From positions 1,426,001-1,490,000 of the forward strand of contig NZ_CP075171.1 in NCBI RefSeq assembly GCF_021379005.1: 64,000 nt of DNA. Direction: 5' to 3'. Under the pieces are notes generated by a model that was not told the origin of the DNA, did no database searches, and worked only from the letters and a program-made list of their open reading frames with translations. The DNA is from Leptodesmis sichuanensis A121. Lineage in GTDB: Bacteria > Cyanobacteriota > Cyanobacteriia > Leptolyngbyales > Leptolyngbyaceae. Positions 1 to 10,340 of the stretch are shown here, in pieces (position 1 is the first letter of the stretch; each line of letters begins with the position of its first letter). The position numbers and the translations under genes were made by a program.

Positions 1-3000
1 GGGAAACCAATTGAATGGAAACTTTAATTTGCAGTTGCAAACAAAACCTAATTCTCTGGCGTCCCCACTCGCTGGGGAAACCAATTGAATGGAAACGCCT
101 CTGAGACCATCTCTACAGCAGAGTCGTCACCGAGGTCCCCACTCGCTGGGGAAACCAATTGAATGGAAACGACCCCTCCTAAGGGGTCTTTAGTTTCGTA
201 GGTCTGTGTCCCCACTCGCTGGGGAAACCAATTGAATGGAAACACCGTGCGATCGGCCTTGCGTGATGCAATTCCGGCGCTTGGACGTCCCCACTCGCTG
301 GGGAAACCAATTGAATGGAAACCCATGTCATCTTTTAGAACCGATCCGGCAGGAAGATCGTCCCCACTCGCTGGGGAAACCAATTGAATGGAAACTCCCA
401 ATTGCGAACGGTGGAAACCGATACGCCAAGTTCAACGGTCCCCACTCGCTGGGGAAACCAATTGAATGGAAACCCGCAAAAGACGCAGCAGCAGTCGCAC
501 TCAAAGGCATTCAAAACGGTCCCCACTCGCTGGGGAAACCAATTGAATGGAAACAAATCAGTGTTAGACAAGCACCAATCAAGCAACTTGCTCGACAGTC
601 CCCACTCGCTGGGGAAACCAATTGAATGGAAACGCTAAAGCCGCTAGATCTGCCGAGTTAGGAGATGACGTCCCCACTCGCTGGGGAAACCAATTGAATG
701 GAAACCACTCGATAACCTGTTCTCTGGCTTGCACTGCCGAAGGAGTATTGAGTCCCCACTCGCTGGGGAAACCAATTGAATGGAAACCCCGAATTTGTAG
801 AGCTTCGATTTCTTGCAGGTATTGTCCCCACTCGCTGGGGAAACCAATTGAATGGAAACTCATGTTACTAACTCACAATTGTGAGCAATAAAGTACATTG
901 TGTCCCCACTCGCTGGGGAAACCAATTGAATGGAAACCTCGACTGTTTTTAATCGAGGGAAAGTAGTTTTTTCTTTAACAGGTCCCCACTCGCTGGGGAA
1001 ACCAATTGAATGGAAACCTCATCTCTAGCGTAACGTGTGGACATGACCGGAAAACCGTCCCCACTCGCTGGGGAAACCAATTGAATGGAAACTTATTTTG
1101 CATCGCTTTAACTGGGTTTTTCTTGTATGCTTTGTCCCCACTCGCTGGGGAAACCAATTGAATGGAAACCACTCGATAACCTGTTCTCTGGCTTGCACTG
1201 CCGAAGGAGTATTGAGTCCCCACTCGCTGGGGAAACCAATTGAATGGAAACCCCGAATTTGTAGAGCTTCGATTTCTTGCAGGTATTGTCCCCACTCGCT
1301 GGGGAAACCAATTGAATGGAAACTCATGTTACTAACTCACAATTGTGAGCAATAAAGTACATTGTGTCCCCACTCGCTGGGGAAACCAATTGAATGGAAA
1401 CCTCGACTGTTTTTAATCGAGGGAAAGTAGTTTTTTCTTTAACAGGTCCCCACTCGCTGGGGAAACCAATTGAATGGAAACCTCATCTCTAGCGTAACGT
1501 GTGGACATGACCGGAAAACCGTCCCCACTCGCTGGGGAAACCAATTGAATGGAAACTTATTTTGCATCGCTTTAACTGGGTTTTTCTTGTATGCTTTGTC
1601 CCCACTCGCTGGGGAAACCAATTGAATGGAAACCCAAAGAACGCGATCAGAGTTGCCCGGCGAGTGCAAACGTCCCCACTCGCTGGGGAAACCAATTGAA
1701 TGGAAACGCGTTGAACTGCATAAAGACGTCGAGCCAAGTCCGATGCCTCGTCCCCACTCGCTGGGGAAACCAATTGAATGGAAACGAGTAGCTGACCAGA
1801 GTCTTGCCACTGCCGACCCTATGTCCCCACTCGCTGGGGAAACCAATTGAATGGAAACGACAGAGGCCGCTTCAATCTTGCATTTAACAATCGTCCCCAC
1901 TCGCTGGGGAAACCAATTGAATGGAAACACGTTTCTTCGACACCTTGGCCTCGGCCAGGCAGGTCCCCACTCGCTGGGGAAACCAATTGAATGGAAACTC
2001 GTAGCTCACGTTGAGCTGCTTCTGGATCTCCTCGGTGAACGTCCCCACTCGCTGGGGAAACCAATTGAATGGAAACACCTGCGCGTGGCCGTATTCGCGG
2101 CCCGTCCGGGAGTGCGCGACGCCGTCCCCACTCGCTGGGGAAACCAATTGAATGGAAACGAAATCATCAAACGCAAAGGTTATACCTCCTACGCTATCGG
2201 GTCCCCACTCGCTGGGGAAACCAATTGAATGGAAACATCCCGATAGATAGCTTTAAGCAATACCTCAGATAGACGTCCCCACTCGCTGGGGAAACCAATT
2301 GAATGGAAACATGGTAAATTTCTGCTTGCTGACAGAGTTCTACAAATTGTCCCCACTCGCTGGGGAAACCAATTGAATGGAAACTTGATGAAGCTCAAAC
2401 AAATATTCAGGCGGCTAAAGAATCGTCCCCACTCGCTGGGGAAACCAATTGAATGGAAACCTGAACGGTTGTATTCTCAGTTGTTTGATCCAGAAGATGT
2501 CCCCACTCGCTGGGGAAACCAATTGAATGGAAACATGGAAGATTTTCGACGTTGTTCCTCCTATTCTGGGCGGGTCCCCACTCGCTGGGGAAACCAATTG
2601 AATGGAAACCAAATCCCGTGACGATAGACCGCACCCGCCGTTCCGATACAGGTGTCCCCACTCGCTGGGGAAACCAATTGAATGGAAACCTGCGGCGGGC
2701 GTCTATTGTCAAAATCGAAGCCGAAGGTGATGAGTCCCCACTCGCTGGGGAAACCAATTGAATGGAAACCATCAATTGAATGTTGTAAAAATTCTCTAGG
2801 TTTTTGAAACTCCAAGAAGTCCCCACTCGCTGGGGAAACCAATTGAATGGAAACGTATAAAATTCCTCAGGGTCTAGCTGATATTTTACTGTCCCCACTC
2901 GCTGGGGAAACCAATTGAATGGAAACGCGAGGCGAATACGAGACCGACACGTTCGCCGCGCAGCGCGAGTCCCCACTCGCTGGGGAAACCAATTGAATGG

Positions 3001-4972
3001 AAACTCGAGCCCAACGAATCCTGGATTCGGTCGAGCCAGAAGTCCCCACTCGCTGGGGAAACCAATTGAATGGAAACTTGCCGTGAGGAACCGGCTGAGG
3101 TGGTTGACCATGCGCGCGTCCCCACTCGCTGGGGAAACCAATTGAATGGAAACACCGGCTTGTCGAGGGCTGGTTCGCTGTCCACGAGGAGTCCCCACTC
3201 GCTGGGGAAACCAATTGAATGGAAACGTTTTCTGTAAACAAATATACTTTAACTGAGAATAAACTACGGTCCCCACTCGCTGGGGAAACCAATTGAATGG
3301 AAACATCACACAAAGTCTCCGCAAAAATGGTTTGATAAGCGTCCCCACTCGCTGGGGAAACCAATTGAATGGAAACTGTGCGTTTTGGCGGCCATGCCGT
3401 CGCGCAAGAGCGCTACCTCGAGTCCCCACTCGCTGGGGAAACCAATTGAATGGAAACGCGCCGCAACCGCTCGGCGGCGGTTCGCATTCCGATGTAGTCC
3501 CCACTCGCTGGGGAAACCAATTGAATGGAAACTTTGTGAGAAGTTCACTTGCTTGGAGATGAAAATTGCTAACAAGAGTCCCCACTCGCTGGGGAAACCA
3601 ATTGAATGGAAACTTTTATCAAATGGTGTGTTTTAAATATTCATTTACAACTACACTGAGTCCCCACTCGCTGGGGAAACCAATTGAATGGAAACGCGTG
3701 GGCGAGCAGCGGGCGCATGCGCTTGCCGCCGCCGAGGGTCCCCACTCGCTGGGGAAACCAATTGAATGGAAACGAACAGGATCAAATGGCGGATTTTGGC
3801 CCGCGCAAAGTCCCCACTCGCTGGGGAAACCAATTGAATGGAAACTCGCCTGGGATCCGCGGCCCGAGGTGGTCGCGCTGATTCTGGTCCCCACTCGCTG
3901 GGGAAACCAATTGAATGGAAACTGTCTTTGTTCGTGTGCAACAATAATATCAAATGCTGTTTCTAGGTCCCCACTCGCTGGGGAAACCAATTGAATGGAA
4001 ACCGATGGATGTGGGCAGGTCGGGGTAGCCGACGGGGAAGTAGGTCCCCACTCGCTGGGGAAACCAATTGAATGGAAACGATGAGCCGCGACTGCCGCAT
4101 CTCTTCCATCCGCACGATGTGTCCCCACTCGCTGGGGAAACCAATTGAATGGAAACTCGGAGCGCCGCCGGAGATCGCAACCGCCGCCATCCAGGCCGAC
4201 AGTCCCCACTCGCTGGGGAAACCAATTGAATGGAAACCACACACCAGACGTTGTTCAGTGTAGCGAAGCCAAGTCCCCACTCGCTGGGGAAACCAATTGA
4301 ATGGAAACACTAACATCTTAAGCACGTCTGCTGCAGTACCCTGGAGGTCCCCACTCGCTGGGGAAACCAATTGAATGGAAACGAGGTCTAAACCTCAAGA
4401 TTTTGGTCAAGAGGATTGGGAGTTAGGTCCCCACTCGCTGGGGAAACCAATTGAATGGAAACCCAAAGCCGTAGCAAGGCGTAGCAAGGCGAGCCTCTAG
4501 AGAGTCCCCACTCGCTGGGGAAACCAATTGAATGGAAACCTGCCAGTGAATTAATCACACTGGTCGAGCAAGGGTTCCAATGGTCCCCACTCGCTGGGGA
4601 AACCAATTGAATGGAAACCAAGTTTTGCGTGACCACCGCAGCGCGTTGATGCACAACAAATTTCGTCCCCACTCGCTGGGGAAACCAATTGAATGGAAAC
4701 CCGACTAATGCAGCGTCCATTGCTGTCCGCTTAATAAGCTTGTCCCCACTCGCTGGGGAAACCAATTGAATGGAAACCGCTCTGCCCCTCGACTAATTGA
4801 GGTTGGAACTTCTCGTCCCCACTCGCTGGGGAAACCAATTGAATGGAAACTACTCAGGGTTCGATCGCGATTCGCGTTCATCTGTTGTCCCCACTCACTG
4901 GGGAAACCAATTGAATGGAAACTCCACACTGCACAGTGCCAACTGCAAAAGATCGGCATATAACCCGTCCCC
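1..4972 (+). CRISPR. Large CRISPR array, leader-distal part
   Basis: There are 64 complete 36-bp repeats from 61 to 4922. A 22-bp partial repeat lies at the window edge (1-22), and a 6-bp stub (GTCCCC, 4967-4972) ends the array. The repeat starts GTCCCCACTCGCTGGGGAAA and ends CCAATTGAATGGAAAC. Its first half can form a TCCCC/GGGGA hairpin, and its last 8 nt (ATGGAAAC) resemble the 5' tag of type I/III crRNAs. The 65 spacers are about 36-46 bp and range from very GC-rich to AT-rich, suggesting diverse targets. The last repeat (4887-4922) carries a G-to-A change (CTCACTGG). This is usual for the leader-distal end, so the leader should lie left of the window and transcription should run rightward. 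No cas gene is in the window, so subtype cannot be fixed; variable spacer length favours a type III or I association (inference). Confidence 0.98.
670..1597 (+). repeat. Tandem duplication of six CRISPR spacers
   Basis: The six repeat-spacer units at 670-1133 recur exactly, in the same order, at 1134-1597. The period is 464 bp. The spacers starting at 706, 788, 860, 938, 1018 and 1093 reappear at 1170, 1252, 1324, 1402, 1482 and 1557. This is recombination between repeats (unequal crossover or replication slippage), not new acquisition, because all six keep their order with no differences seen. Confidence 0.97.
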
Positions 4973-5172
4973 CTGATTGACTGACAAAAGTTCCGAAAGG
5001 CTTATGTCTCTGTTGTCAACCCGCCCTAAAATAAATTTTGGGCTAACAGCGCAAGCCCATTCAAATGGACTAAAACTCTTGTCCAGTCATCTTGAGATGA
5101 CTTTGGCGATGAGCCAGGAAATTGATTTCCTGGTGATGCTGCGGGTGTTCAGGAGATTTGTCAGTCAACCAG
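4973..5172 (+). mobile_element. MITE-like 200-bp element, copy 1
   Basis: The element is exactly 200 bp. It begins CTGATTGACTGACAAA and ends with the reverse complement of CTGGTTGACTGACAAA (15/16 terminal inverted repeat). It is about 97% identical by eye to 17586-17785. It contains a chain of short hairpins, for example CAGGAAA/TTTCCTG and TCATCT/AGATGA, and has no credible gene. Its left end sits directly after GTCCCC, the first six bases of a CRISPR repeat. Its right end abuts a decayed protein gene, not the rest of the repeat. The family and helper transposase are unknown. Confidence 0.85.
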
Positions 5173-5703
5173 TCTGCAGACAACGCATCCCCATTTTTAT
5201 TAGTGAACATCCCTTTGCTGCACTTGAGGACTCCTCCAATGCTCGCACCAGATAGGAAAACTCTACCTGTAGCTTGAATGTCAACTAGAGTGACAGACCT
5301 TGTCACATTAAGGCTTTCTGCATAGATTGCAAACCCCTCTTCATTGGTAAAAACCCCGCTGCAATTGAGGTCTCCTCCAATGGTGGCATTAGCTAGGCTG
5401 ACCTCGCCCTCCGACCGAAAACCGTCACTCAGGTATACAGAGCCTGTAACTGTGAGGCTTTCTGCAGACAACACAACCCCATTATGATTAGTAAACGTCC
5501 CCTTACTGCAGTTAAGAAGCCCTCCAATGGTGGAACCAAGCAAGCTGACCTTACCCTTGGCCCGAAACCCTTCGCTCAGGTACACAGAGCCTGCAACATT
5601 GATGCTTTCTGCCAAGTGTGAACAGTTTCTTCTCGGCAGCATTCAATCTCCCGAACTTTTGTTCTGCCTGCTCCAATAGGGTTGGCTCTGCACGATTATC
5701 CAT
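5173..5703 (-). pseudogene. Decayed beta-helix/pentapeptide-like repeat protein
   Basis: The minus strand encodes three or so roughly 50-residue repeats of the type ESLxVxGSVYLSDGFRxEGEV followed by a GGxLxCS motif, typical of large right-handed beta-helix proteins of unknown function. The probable original start is the ATG at 5703, which begins a 20-odd-residue segment (MDNRAEPTLLEQAEQ) ending in AEKKLFT. This changes frame near 5630 and joins the repeats, so most of the N-terminal domain is deleted. The 3' end is replaced by the MITE, which would supply the last 33 or so residues of the open frame. A function cannot be assigned. The gene looks non-functional. Confidence 0.75.
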
Positions 5704-5713
5704 ACCCTCACCC

Positions 5714-6910
5714 TCATTGGCATAGAGCTTTGGCCTTATCTGTTGCTTCCCAGGGCAAGAGTCCCAGATCCAGGCGACCCACATGCCCGTAAGCAGCCAG
5801 TTTTTGATACAGGCCGCCCTTAGTCAGGAAGGGGAGAAAACGCAGGTTGAACTGGCGGATGATTCCTCCCAGGCGAAAGTCCATCTGTTGTTCCAGCAGG
5901 GTCGCGATCGCATCGTCGGGTAACTTGCCCGTGCCAAAGGTTTCCACCTGAATACTGACAGGTCTGGCCAGTCCCACCGAATAGCTGAGTTGCACTTCAC
6001 ATTCCTCCGCCAGTCCTGCAGCCACCACATTTTTGGCCGCATAGCGGGCGGCATAGGCTCCGACCCGGTCAATCCGGCTGGGGTCTTTGCCACTGAGAGC
6101 GGCACCACTATGACGGGCATATTCCCCATAGGTATCGATCGCAGTCTTTCTGCCCGTTAGCCCCGCATGAATCGAGGGGCCACCAATCGCAAAGGGATCA
6201 TCGGAGTCAATAAAAATGCGGGTCTTGTGATCAGGTTGAATCTCCTCCGTTTGAAAGATCGGGTCAATTACATACTCTTGAATTTCTTCCTGAAGTTGTT
6301 TTAAGGAAATCTCGTGTGTGTTGATTTTATTTTGACTGGCCAGAATTGTAATGCTGTGAATGCGATAGGGTTTGCGATCGTGATACTCTACCCCCACCTG
6401 AGTCTTGCCATCGGGGGCCAGGTAAGGCATGGTGTGATTCAATCGGACGGCGGTTAATCGTTTGGCCAGTTGATGGGCCAGCCATATCGGCAGAGGCATG
6501 AAGGCATCGGTTTGAGTGCAGGCAAAGCCAAAAACCGTCACCTGATCTCGCACGGGAATTTGTTCGATCGCCGCATCAGATAACGTTCGTTCATCAACGG
6601 CCCGATCGTCCGTGGTGATTTCCTGAATATTGGTGAGGATGCTACAGGTTTTAGCATTAAAGTCGGGTTGATCGTATCCCACGCGATCGATCACATTTCT
6701 AGCTGTCTTAGCCAGATCAACCGTAGCCTCAGACGCAAAGCGGGTAGAAATGAATACGATCGCAGTCGAAACAGCACATTCGGTAATCACTTTACTGAAG
6801 GGATCTTGCCGCAGAAAATCATCCACAATGGCATCACTGATCTGGTCACAGAGCTTATCTGGATGGCCTTCTGTGACAGATTCAGAGGTGAACATAAAAT
6901 CGCGTTTCAT
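5714..6910 (-). CDS. metK: Divergent S-adenosylmethionine synthetase
   Basis: 398 residues, the normal length for MetK, which makes S-adenosylmethionine from methionine and ATP in the cytosol. The start is ATG at 6910. Visible family signatures are TSESVTEGHPDKLCDQISDA at the N-terminus (the His-Pro-Asp-Lys of the ATP site), PDGKTQV, and the C-terminal block DTYGEYARHSGAALSGKDPS followed by AAYAARYAAKN-like sequence. It is unusual in two places. The normally conserved GAGDQG loop reads PVRDQV, and the GGE-type segment after the first strand reads ISTRF. This suggests a divergent paralogue rather than the housekeeping enzyme (inference). Heptad-like AT repeats lie directly upstream. The P-type ATPase stop is 78 bp upstream on the same strand, so cotranscription is possible. 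Confidence 0.88.
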   Translation of the reverse strand: MKRDFMFTSESVTEGHPDKLCDQISDAIVDDFLRQDPFSKVITECAVSTAIVFISTRFASEATVDLAKTARNVIDRVGYDQPDFNAKTCSILTNIQEITTDDRAVDERTLSDAAIEQIPVRDQVTVFGFACTQTDAFMPLPIWLAHQLAKRLTAVRLNHTMPYLAPDGKTQVGVEYHDRKPYRIHSITILASQNKINTHEISLKQLQEEIQEYVIDPIFQTEEIQPDHKTRIFIDSDDPFAIGGPSIHAGLTGRKTAIDTYGEYARHSGAALSGKDPSRIDRVGAYAARYAAKNVVAAGLAEECEVQLSYSVGLARPVSIQVETFGTGKLPDDAIATLLEQQMDFRLGGIIRQFNLRFLPFLTKGGLYQKLAAYGHVGRLDLGLLPWEATDKAKALCQ

Positions 6911-6922
6911 GGCAGGGTTCTC

Positions 6923-6966
6923 AATTTTAAGTTTTGAGTTTTAAGTTTGAGTTTTAGATTTTGGAG
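6923..6966. repeat. Short AT-rich heptad-like tandem repeats
   Basis: The stretch consists of near-tandem units such as TTTTAAG, TTTTGAG and TTTTAGA between metK and the ATPase gene. It resembles the short tandemly repeated sequences common between cyanobacterial genes. Similar tracts occur at 21308-21372, 23831-23861 and 50956-50990. Confidence 0.6.
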
Positions 6967-6987
6967 CATGACTTAGTTGTATCTGTT

Positions 6988-9900
6988 CTAGAGACTTTGC
7001 ATTTGCGGCGTTGTCGAATGGTTTTCTCCTGATTTGGTAGCCTCATTCAATAGCAATGGCAGCAGGGCACTGGCGGCGATGATGGTTGCATCCAAGAGAG
7101 TGATGGGGGCGATGTGAAGCAAGGTGCGCAGTCCGGGGACGATCGCTGAGAGCAGTTGCAAGGCCAGGGAACCTGCCAGCGCGACGGTGAGATAGGGGTT
7201 GGCAGGTAGGGCGTTGCGTCCCCAGCGACGAGTTTTGGAGCGGCAACTGAGGGAGTGGAATAGTTGGGCACAGGTGAGGCTCATGAAGGCGATCGTGCTG
7301 GCTTGGGGACTGATGCCATAGCGACCGATCGCGTAACCATAGGTTGCCAGAGCACTGGCAGACAGGGTTGTAGATTCAAACAGAATCCGCTGAAAATCGC
7401 TGGTTTGAATGATCGGTTCTTTCGGATCCCGGGGCGGCTGATTCAGGACAGCGGGATCGGGTGGATCGAGCGCCAGGGCTAAACCGGGGAAGATATCGGT
7501 AACTAAGTTGAGCCAGAGAAGCTGCATGGCGTTGAGCGGTTGCCCTAACCCCACTCCAGTTGCGATCAACATCACCAGGATTTCGCTCAGGTTGGTCGAT
7601 AACAGGAAATGGACTGACTTGCGGATGTTGTTATAAATCGTGCGTCCTCGGCTGACTGCGATCGTCATGGTTTGCAAGTCATCATCTTCCAGCACCACAT
7701 CAGCCACTTCCCGCGCTACATCCGTACCGATATTGCCCATTGCCACACCTACGTCAGCGGCTTTCAAGGCGGGTGCATCATTAATGCCATCTCCCGTCAT
7801 CGCGACGACTTTTCCAGTGCGCTGCAGGGCCTGAACAATTTGCAGTTTATGAGCCGGACTGATGCGAGCAAAAACCTGTACTCGTTCACACAAGGCTTGC
7901 ATCACTTCTGGATCAAGATTGGCAAATGAGGTTGAATCAAGAATTTGTAACTGCCGACCCTGGCTGAGATTCAATTGCTTGCCAATGGCATAAGCAGTTG
8001 GACTTTGATCTCCTGTAATCATGATGGTTTCAATGCCAGCCTGATGAAAGGTTTGCATCAGTTCCTTCGTATTGGCCCGAATCGGGTCTGCCATGCCGAC
8101 CAATCCCAGCCAGATCAGGTTGCCCTGGTAGCCATTGTCTTCCAGCGGTTGGGCATAGCGATAGGCCACTCCTAACACCCGCAATGCCTGACCCGCCATG
8201 CGATTGTTCTCGATTTCGATCAACTGGCGATCGCTCTGGGTCAGCGGCACAAGCTTGCCATCTTGCAGGCACCAGTTACACAGAGAAAGTACCTCAGTCG
8301 GACTGCCCTTCACCGCAACCAGTCGTTTTTGTCCGGCCTGTGGCATCGCTTCTGCTGGAGCCGCATGGAGGGTGGCCATGATATTGCAGTCCTGGGAGCG
8401 GTGGTGAGTCGTCAGGAGGGGGTAGGTTTGCCGCAGGGTTGATACGTCAATTCCGGCTGCGATCGCCAACTCCAACAAGGCATTTTCGGTGGACGATCCT
8501 TTCAGGGCCAGGCCATCATCACTGGTACCATCCACCACACTTTCGTTGCACAACACCAGAACTTGCAATAGTTTCACCAGGGTTGCCGATGTCTGGGGCT
8601 GGATCTGTCCCTGACCATTGCTCCACTGCTGGTCAGCAATATGAATCAGTTGGCGATCGGCATAGAGTTCCACAACGGACATCTTATTAATGGTGAGTGT
8701 CCCGGTTTTATCCAGACACAGGGCTTGCACAGAACCGAGCGTTTCCACGGCATCCAACCGCCGGATCAAAACCTTGTGCCGACGCATTTCTTGAATCCCC
8801 AGGGCCAGCGTTGTCGTGGCAACAGCGGGTAGTCCTTCGGGAACGGCGGCCACGGCCAGGGACACGGAGGTCTTGAGCATTTGCAAGAAGCCATAGCCAC
8901 GCAACATTCCCAGCGCAAAGATGACTCCACACACAGCGCTAGACAGCATCACCAACTGACTGCCCGCCTGATTCAGTTGCCGCTGCATCGGGGTTTCTGG
9001 CATGGTAGCCTCACCCACCAGGGTTTGAATCCGCCCCATTTCAGTCGTAGCTCCGGTTGCCACCACTGCTGCCAGTCCCTGTCCCCCCGTGACCAGCGTG
9101 CCCATGTAGACCATGTTGAAGCGATCGCCCAGAGGAATTTCCGAACCGACCAACGGCTCACTCAGCTTCGTTACAGGCAGACTCTCCCCGGTCAGCGCCG
9201 CCTCATCCACACTCAGATTTTGGGCCTCAATCACCCTGGCATCCGCGGGCACCGAGGTTCCCGGTCGCAACACCAAAATATCTCCCCGCACAACGTCCTG
9301 AGCGTTAATTTCTAATAGATGACGATCGCGGATCACCAGGGCAGACGGATGCACCTGCTGTTTCAGCGAACGAATAATTCGGTCAGACTGACTTTCAGTG
9401 GCATAGCCGATCGCCGCATTAATCGCGACTACCCCCATGATCACCAGGGCATCCACCAGTCCGCCCGTCAGAGCAGAAATCCCCGCAGCAACACTCAACA
9501 GCGCCACCGGTAAGGATTTAAACTGATCCAGAAAGATCGCCAACCGGGAGCGAGGAGCCGCCTCTGGGAGCCGATTGGGGCCGTATTTCTGCAAGCCTGC
9601 CTGGGCTGCCTCATCGGATAATCCCGCATCCACGGAGGTTTGCAGTTTCTTCAGTACGGTGTCTGATTCCAACAAGTGCCACGATTCACCCCCTTGCTGC
9701 TGATGGTCTGTTGGGGTCAGAGGGTGCTGCGGTTTCACAGGAATCAAGCGGGTACGGGATGGGCTGGAACGGGCATTTGGGGGATGGATGATCGCCAGAT
9801 TTGAGTTGTGATCACACTGGGCAGAACCCGGTGGTTCTGGATGCGCCTGGTTCAAGCGGCGATAGTCCAGAACCAGGCGTTCAATGCGATCGGCGATCGC

Positions 9901-10155
9901 CCTGAAACTCTGGTCTGCGGCAAAGAAAATCAGGATTCTGCCTGTCAGTGAATTGACTGCCACCTGCCTGATTCCAGGTTCCTGGCTCAATTTCCATTCC
10001 AGATGACGTTTAAGCCCCTCCGATCCTTTCAACCCGGTGACTTGATACCGCGCTCTCCCTGGAACTGCCGTATGCAGGGCTTGAACCAGAGGCAGCCTGC
10101 GGATAGGGGCAGGATGAAGCGATACACGCTGAGATCGATCGCATTGAGCCACCAT
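6988..10155 (-). CDS. P-type cation ATPase (Ca-type, P2) with N-terminal HMA-like domain
   Basis: 1055 residues. Residues about 20-100 look like a heavy-metal-associated type fold (VPGRARYQVTGLKG, then VNSLTGRILIFF). A linker follows, then a full P2-type pump. The N-terminal cation ATPase domain starts near residue 165. The phosphorylated aspartate is D482 in CLDKTGTLT. The M4 motif is PEGLPA, the hinge GDGINDAPALKAADVGVAMG lies near residue 787, and the M5/M6 helices carry STNLSEIL and NLVTDIFPG. The Asn/Glu and Asn/Thr/Asp in M5/M6 match SERCA-like calcium site residues, so Ca2+ export is most likely; Na+ or H+ cannot be excluded. It acts in the plasma or thylakoid membrane. Specificity is an inference; the family is certain. 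Confidence 0.92.
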   Translation of the reverse strand: MVAQCDRSQRVSLHPAPIRRLPLVQALHTAVPGRARYQVTGLKGSEGLKRHLEWKLSQEPGIRQVAVNSLTGRILIFFAADQSFRAIADRIERLVLDYRRLNQAHPEPPGSAQCDHNSNLAIIHPPNARSSPSRTRLIPVKPQHPLTPTDHQQQGGESWHLLESDTVLKKLQTSVDAGLSDEAAQAGLQKYGPNRLPEAAPRSRLAIFLDQFKSLPVALLSVAAGISALTGGLVDALVIMGVVAINAAIGYATESQSDRIIRSLKQQVHPSALVIRDRHLLEINAQDVVRGDILVLRPGTSVPADARVIEAQNLSVDEAALTGESLPVTKLSEPLVGSEIPLGDRFNMVYMGTLVTGGQGLAAVVATGATTEMGRIQTLVGEATMPETPMQRQLNQAGSQLVMLSSAVCGVIFALGMLRGYGFLQMLKTSVSLAVAAVPEGLPAVATTTLALGIQEMRRHKVLIRRLDAVETLGSVQALCLDKTGTLTINKMSVVELYADRQLIHIADQQWSNGQGQIQPQTSATLVKLLQVLVLCNESVVDGTSDDGLALKGSSTENALLELAIAAGIDVSTLRQTYPLLTTHHRSQDCNIMATLHAAPAEAMPQAGQKRLVAVKGSPTEVLSLCNWCLQDGKLVPLTQSDRQLIEIENNRMAGQALRVLGVAYRYAQPLEDNGYQGNLIWLGLVGMADPIRANTKELMQTFHQAGIETIMITGDQSPTAYAIGKQLNLSQGRQLQILDSTSFANLDPEVMQALCERVQVFARISPAHKLQIVQALQRTGKVVAMTGDGINDAPALKAADVGVAMGNIGTDVAREVADVVLEDDDLQTMTIAVSRGRTIYNNIRKSVHFLLSTNLSEILVMLIATGVGLGQPLNAMQLLWLNLVTDIFPGLALALDPPDPAVLNQPPRDPKEPIIQTSDFQRILFESTTLSASALATYGYAIGRYGISPQASTIAFMSLTCAQLFHSLSCRSKTRRWGRNALPANPYLTVALAGSLALQLLSAIVPGLRTLLHIAPITLLDATIIAASALLPLLLNEATKSGENHSTTPQMQSL

Positions 10156-10340
10156 ATTCCCACCTGAACCATGTCAGGACAATCTGGGCAAACAACTGCC
10201 ACCTTCATTGTACGTCCAGCCCATTTGTCAGGGCTTCATCTCATTACAGAACGCAATGAAAAGCAGTTTCCTCGTTACACTAAGCTACAGATAAGGGGCT
10301 GGCGCGAAAATAAAATCCCCACTATCAATTTAGCCAACCT

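Noticed and set aside
865-901. lac-operator-like AATTGTGAGC in a spacer (also at 1324-1365)
   Set aside because: It is part of a spacer that is simply duplicated; a short chance palindrome with no promoter or gene nearby.
48-4963. Long open reading frames on both strands across the CRISPR array, up to 392 codons
   Set aside because: They are produced by the 36-bp repeat (a multiple of 3) read over and over; the predicted proteins are just repeat translations with spacer-encoded linkers.
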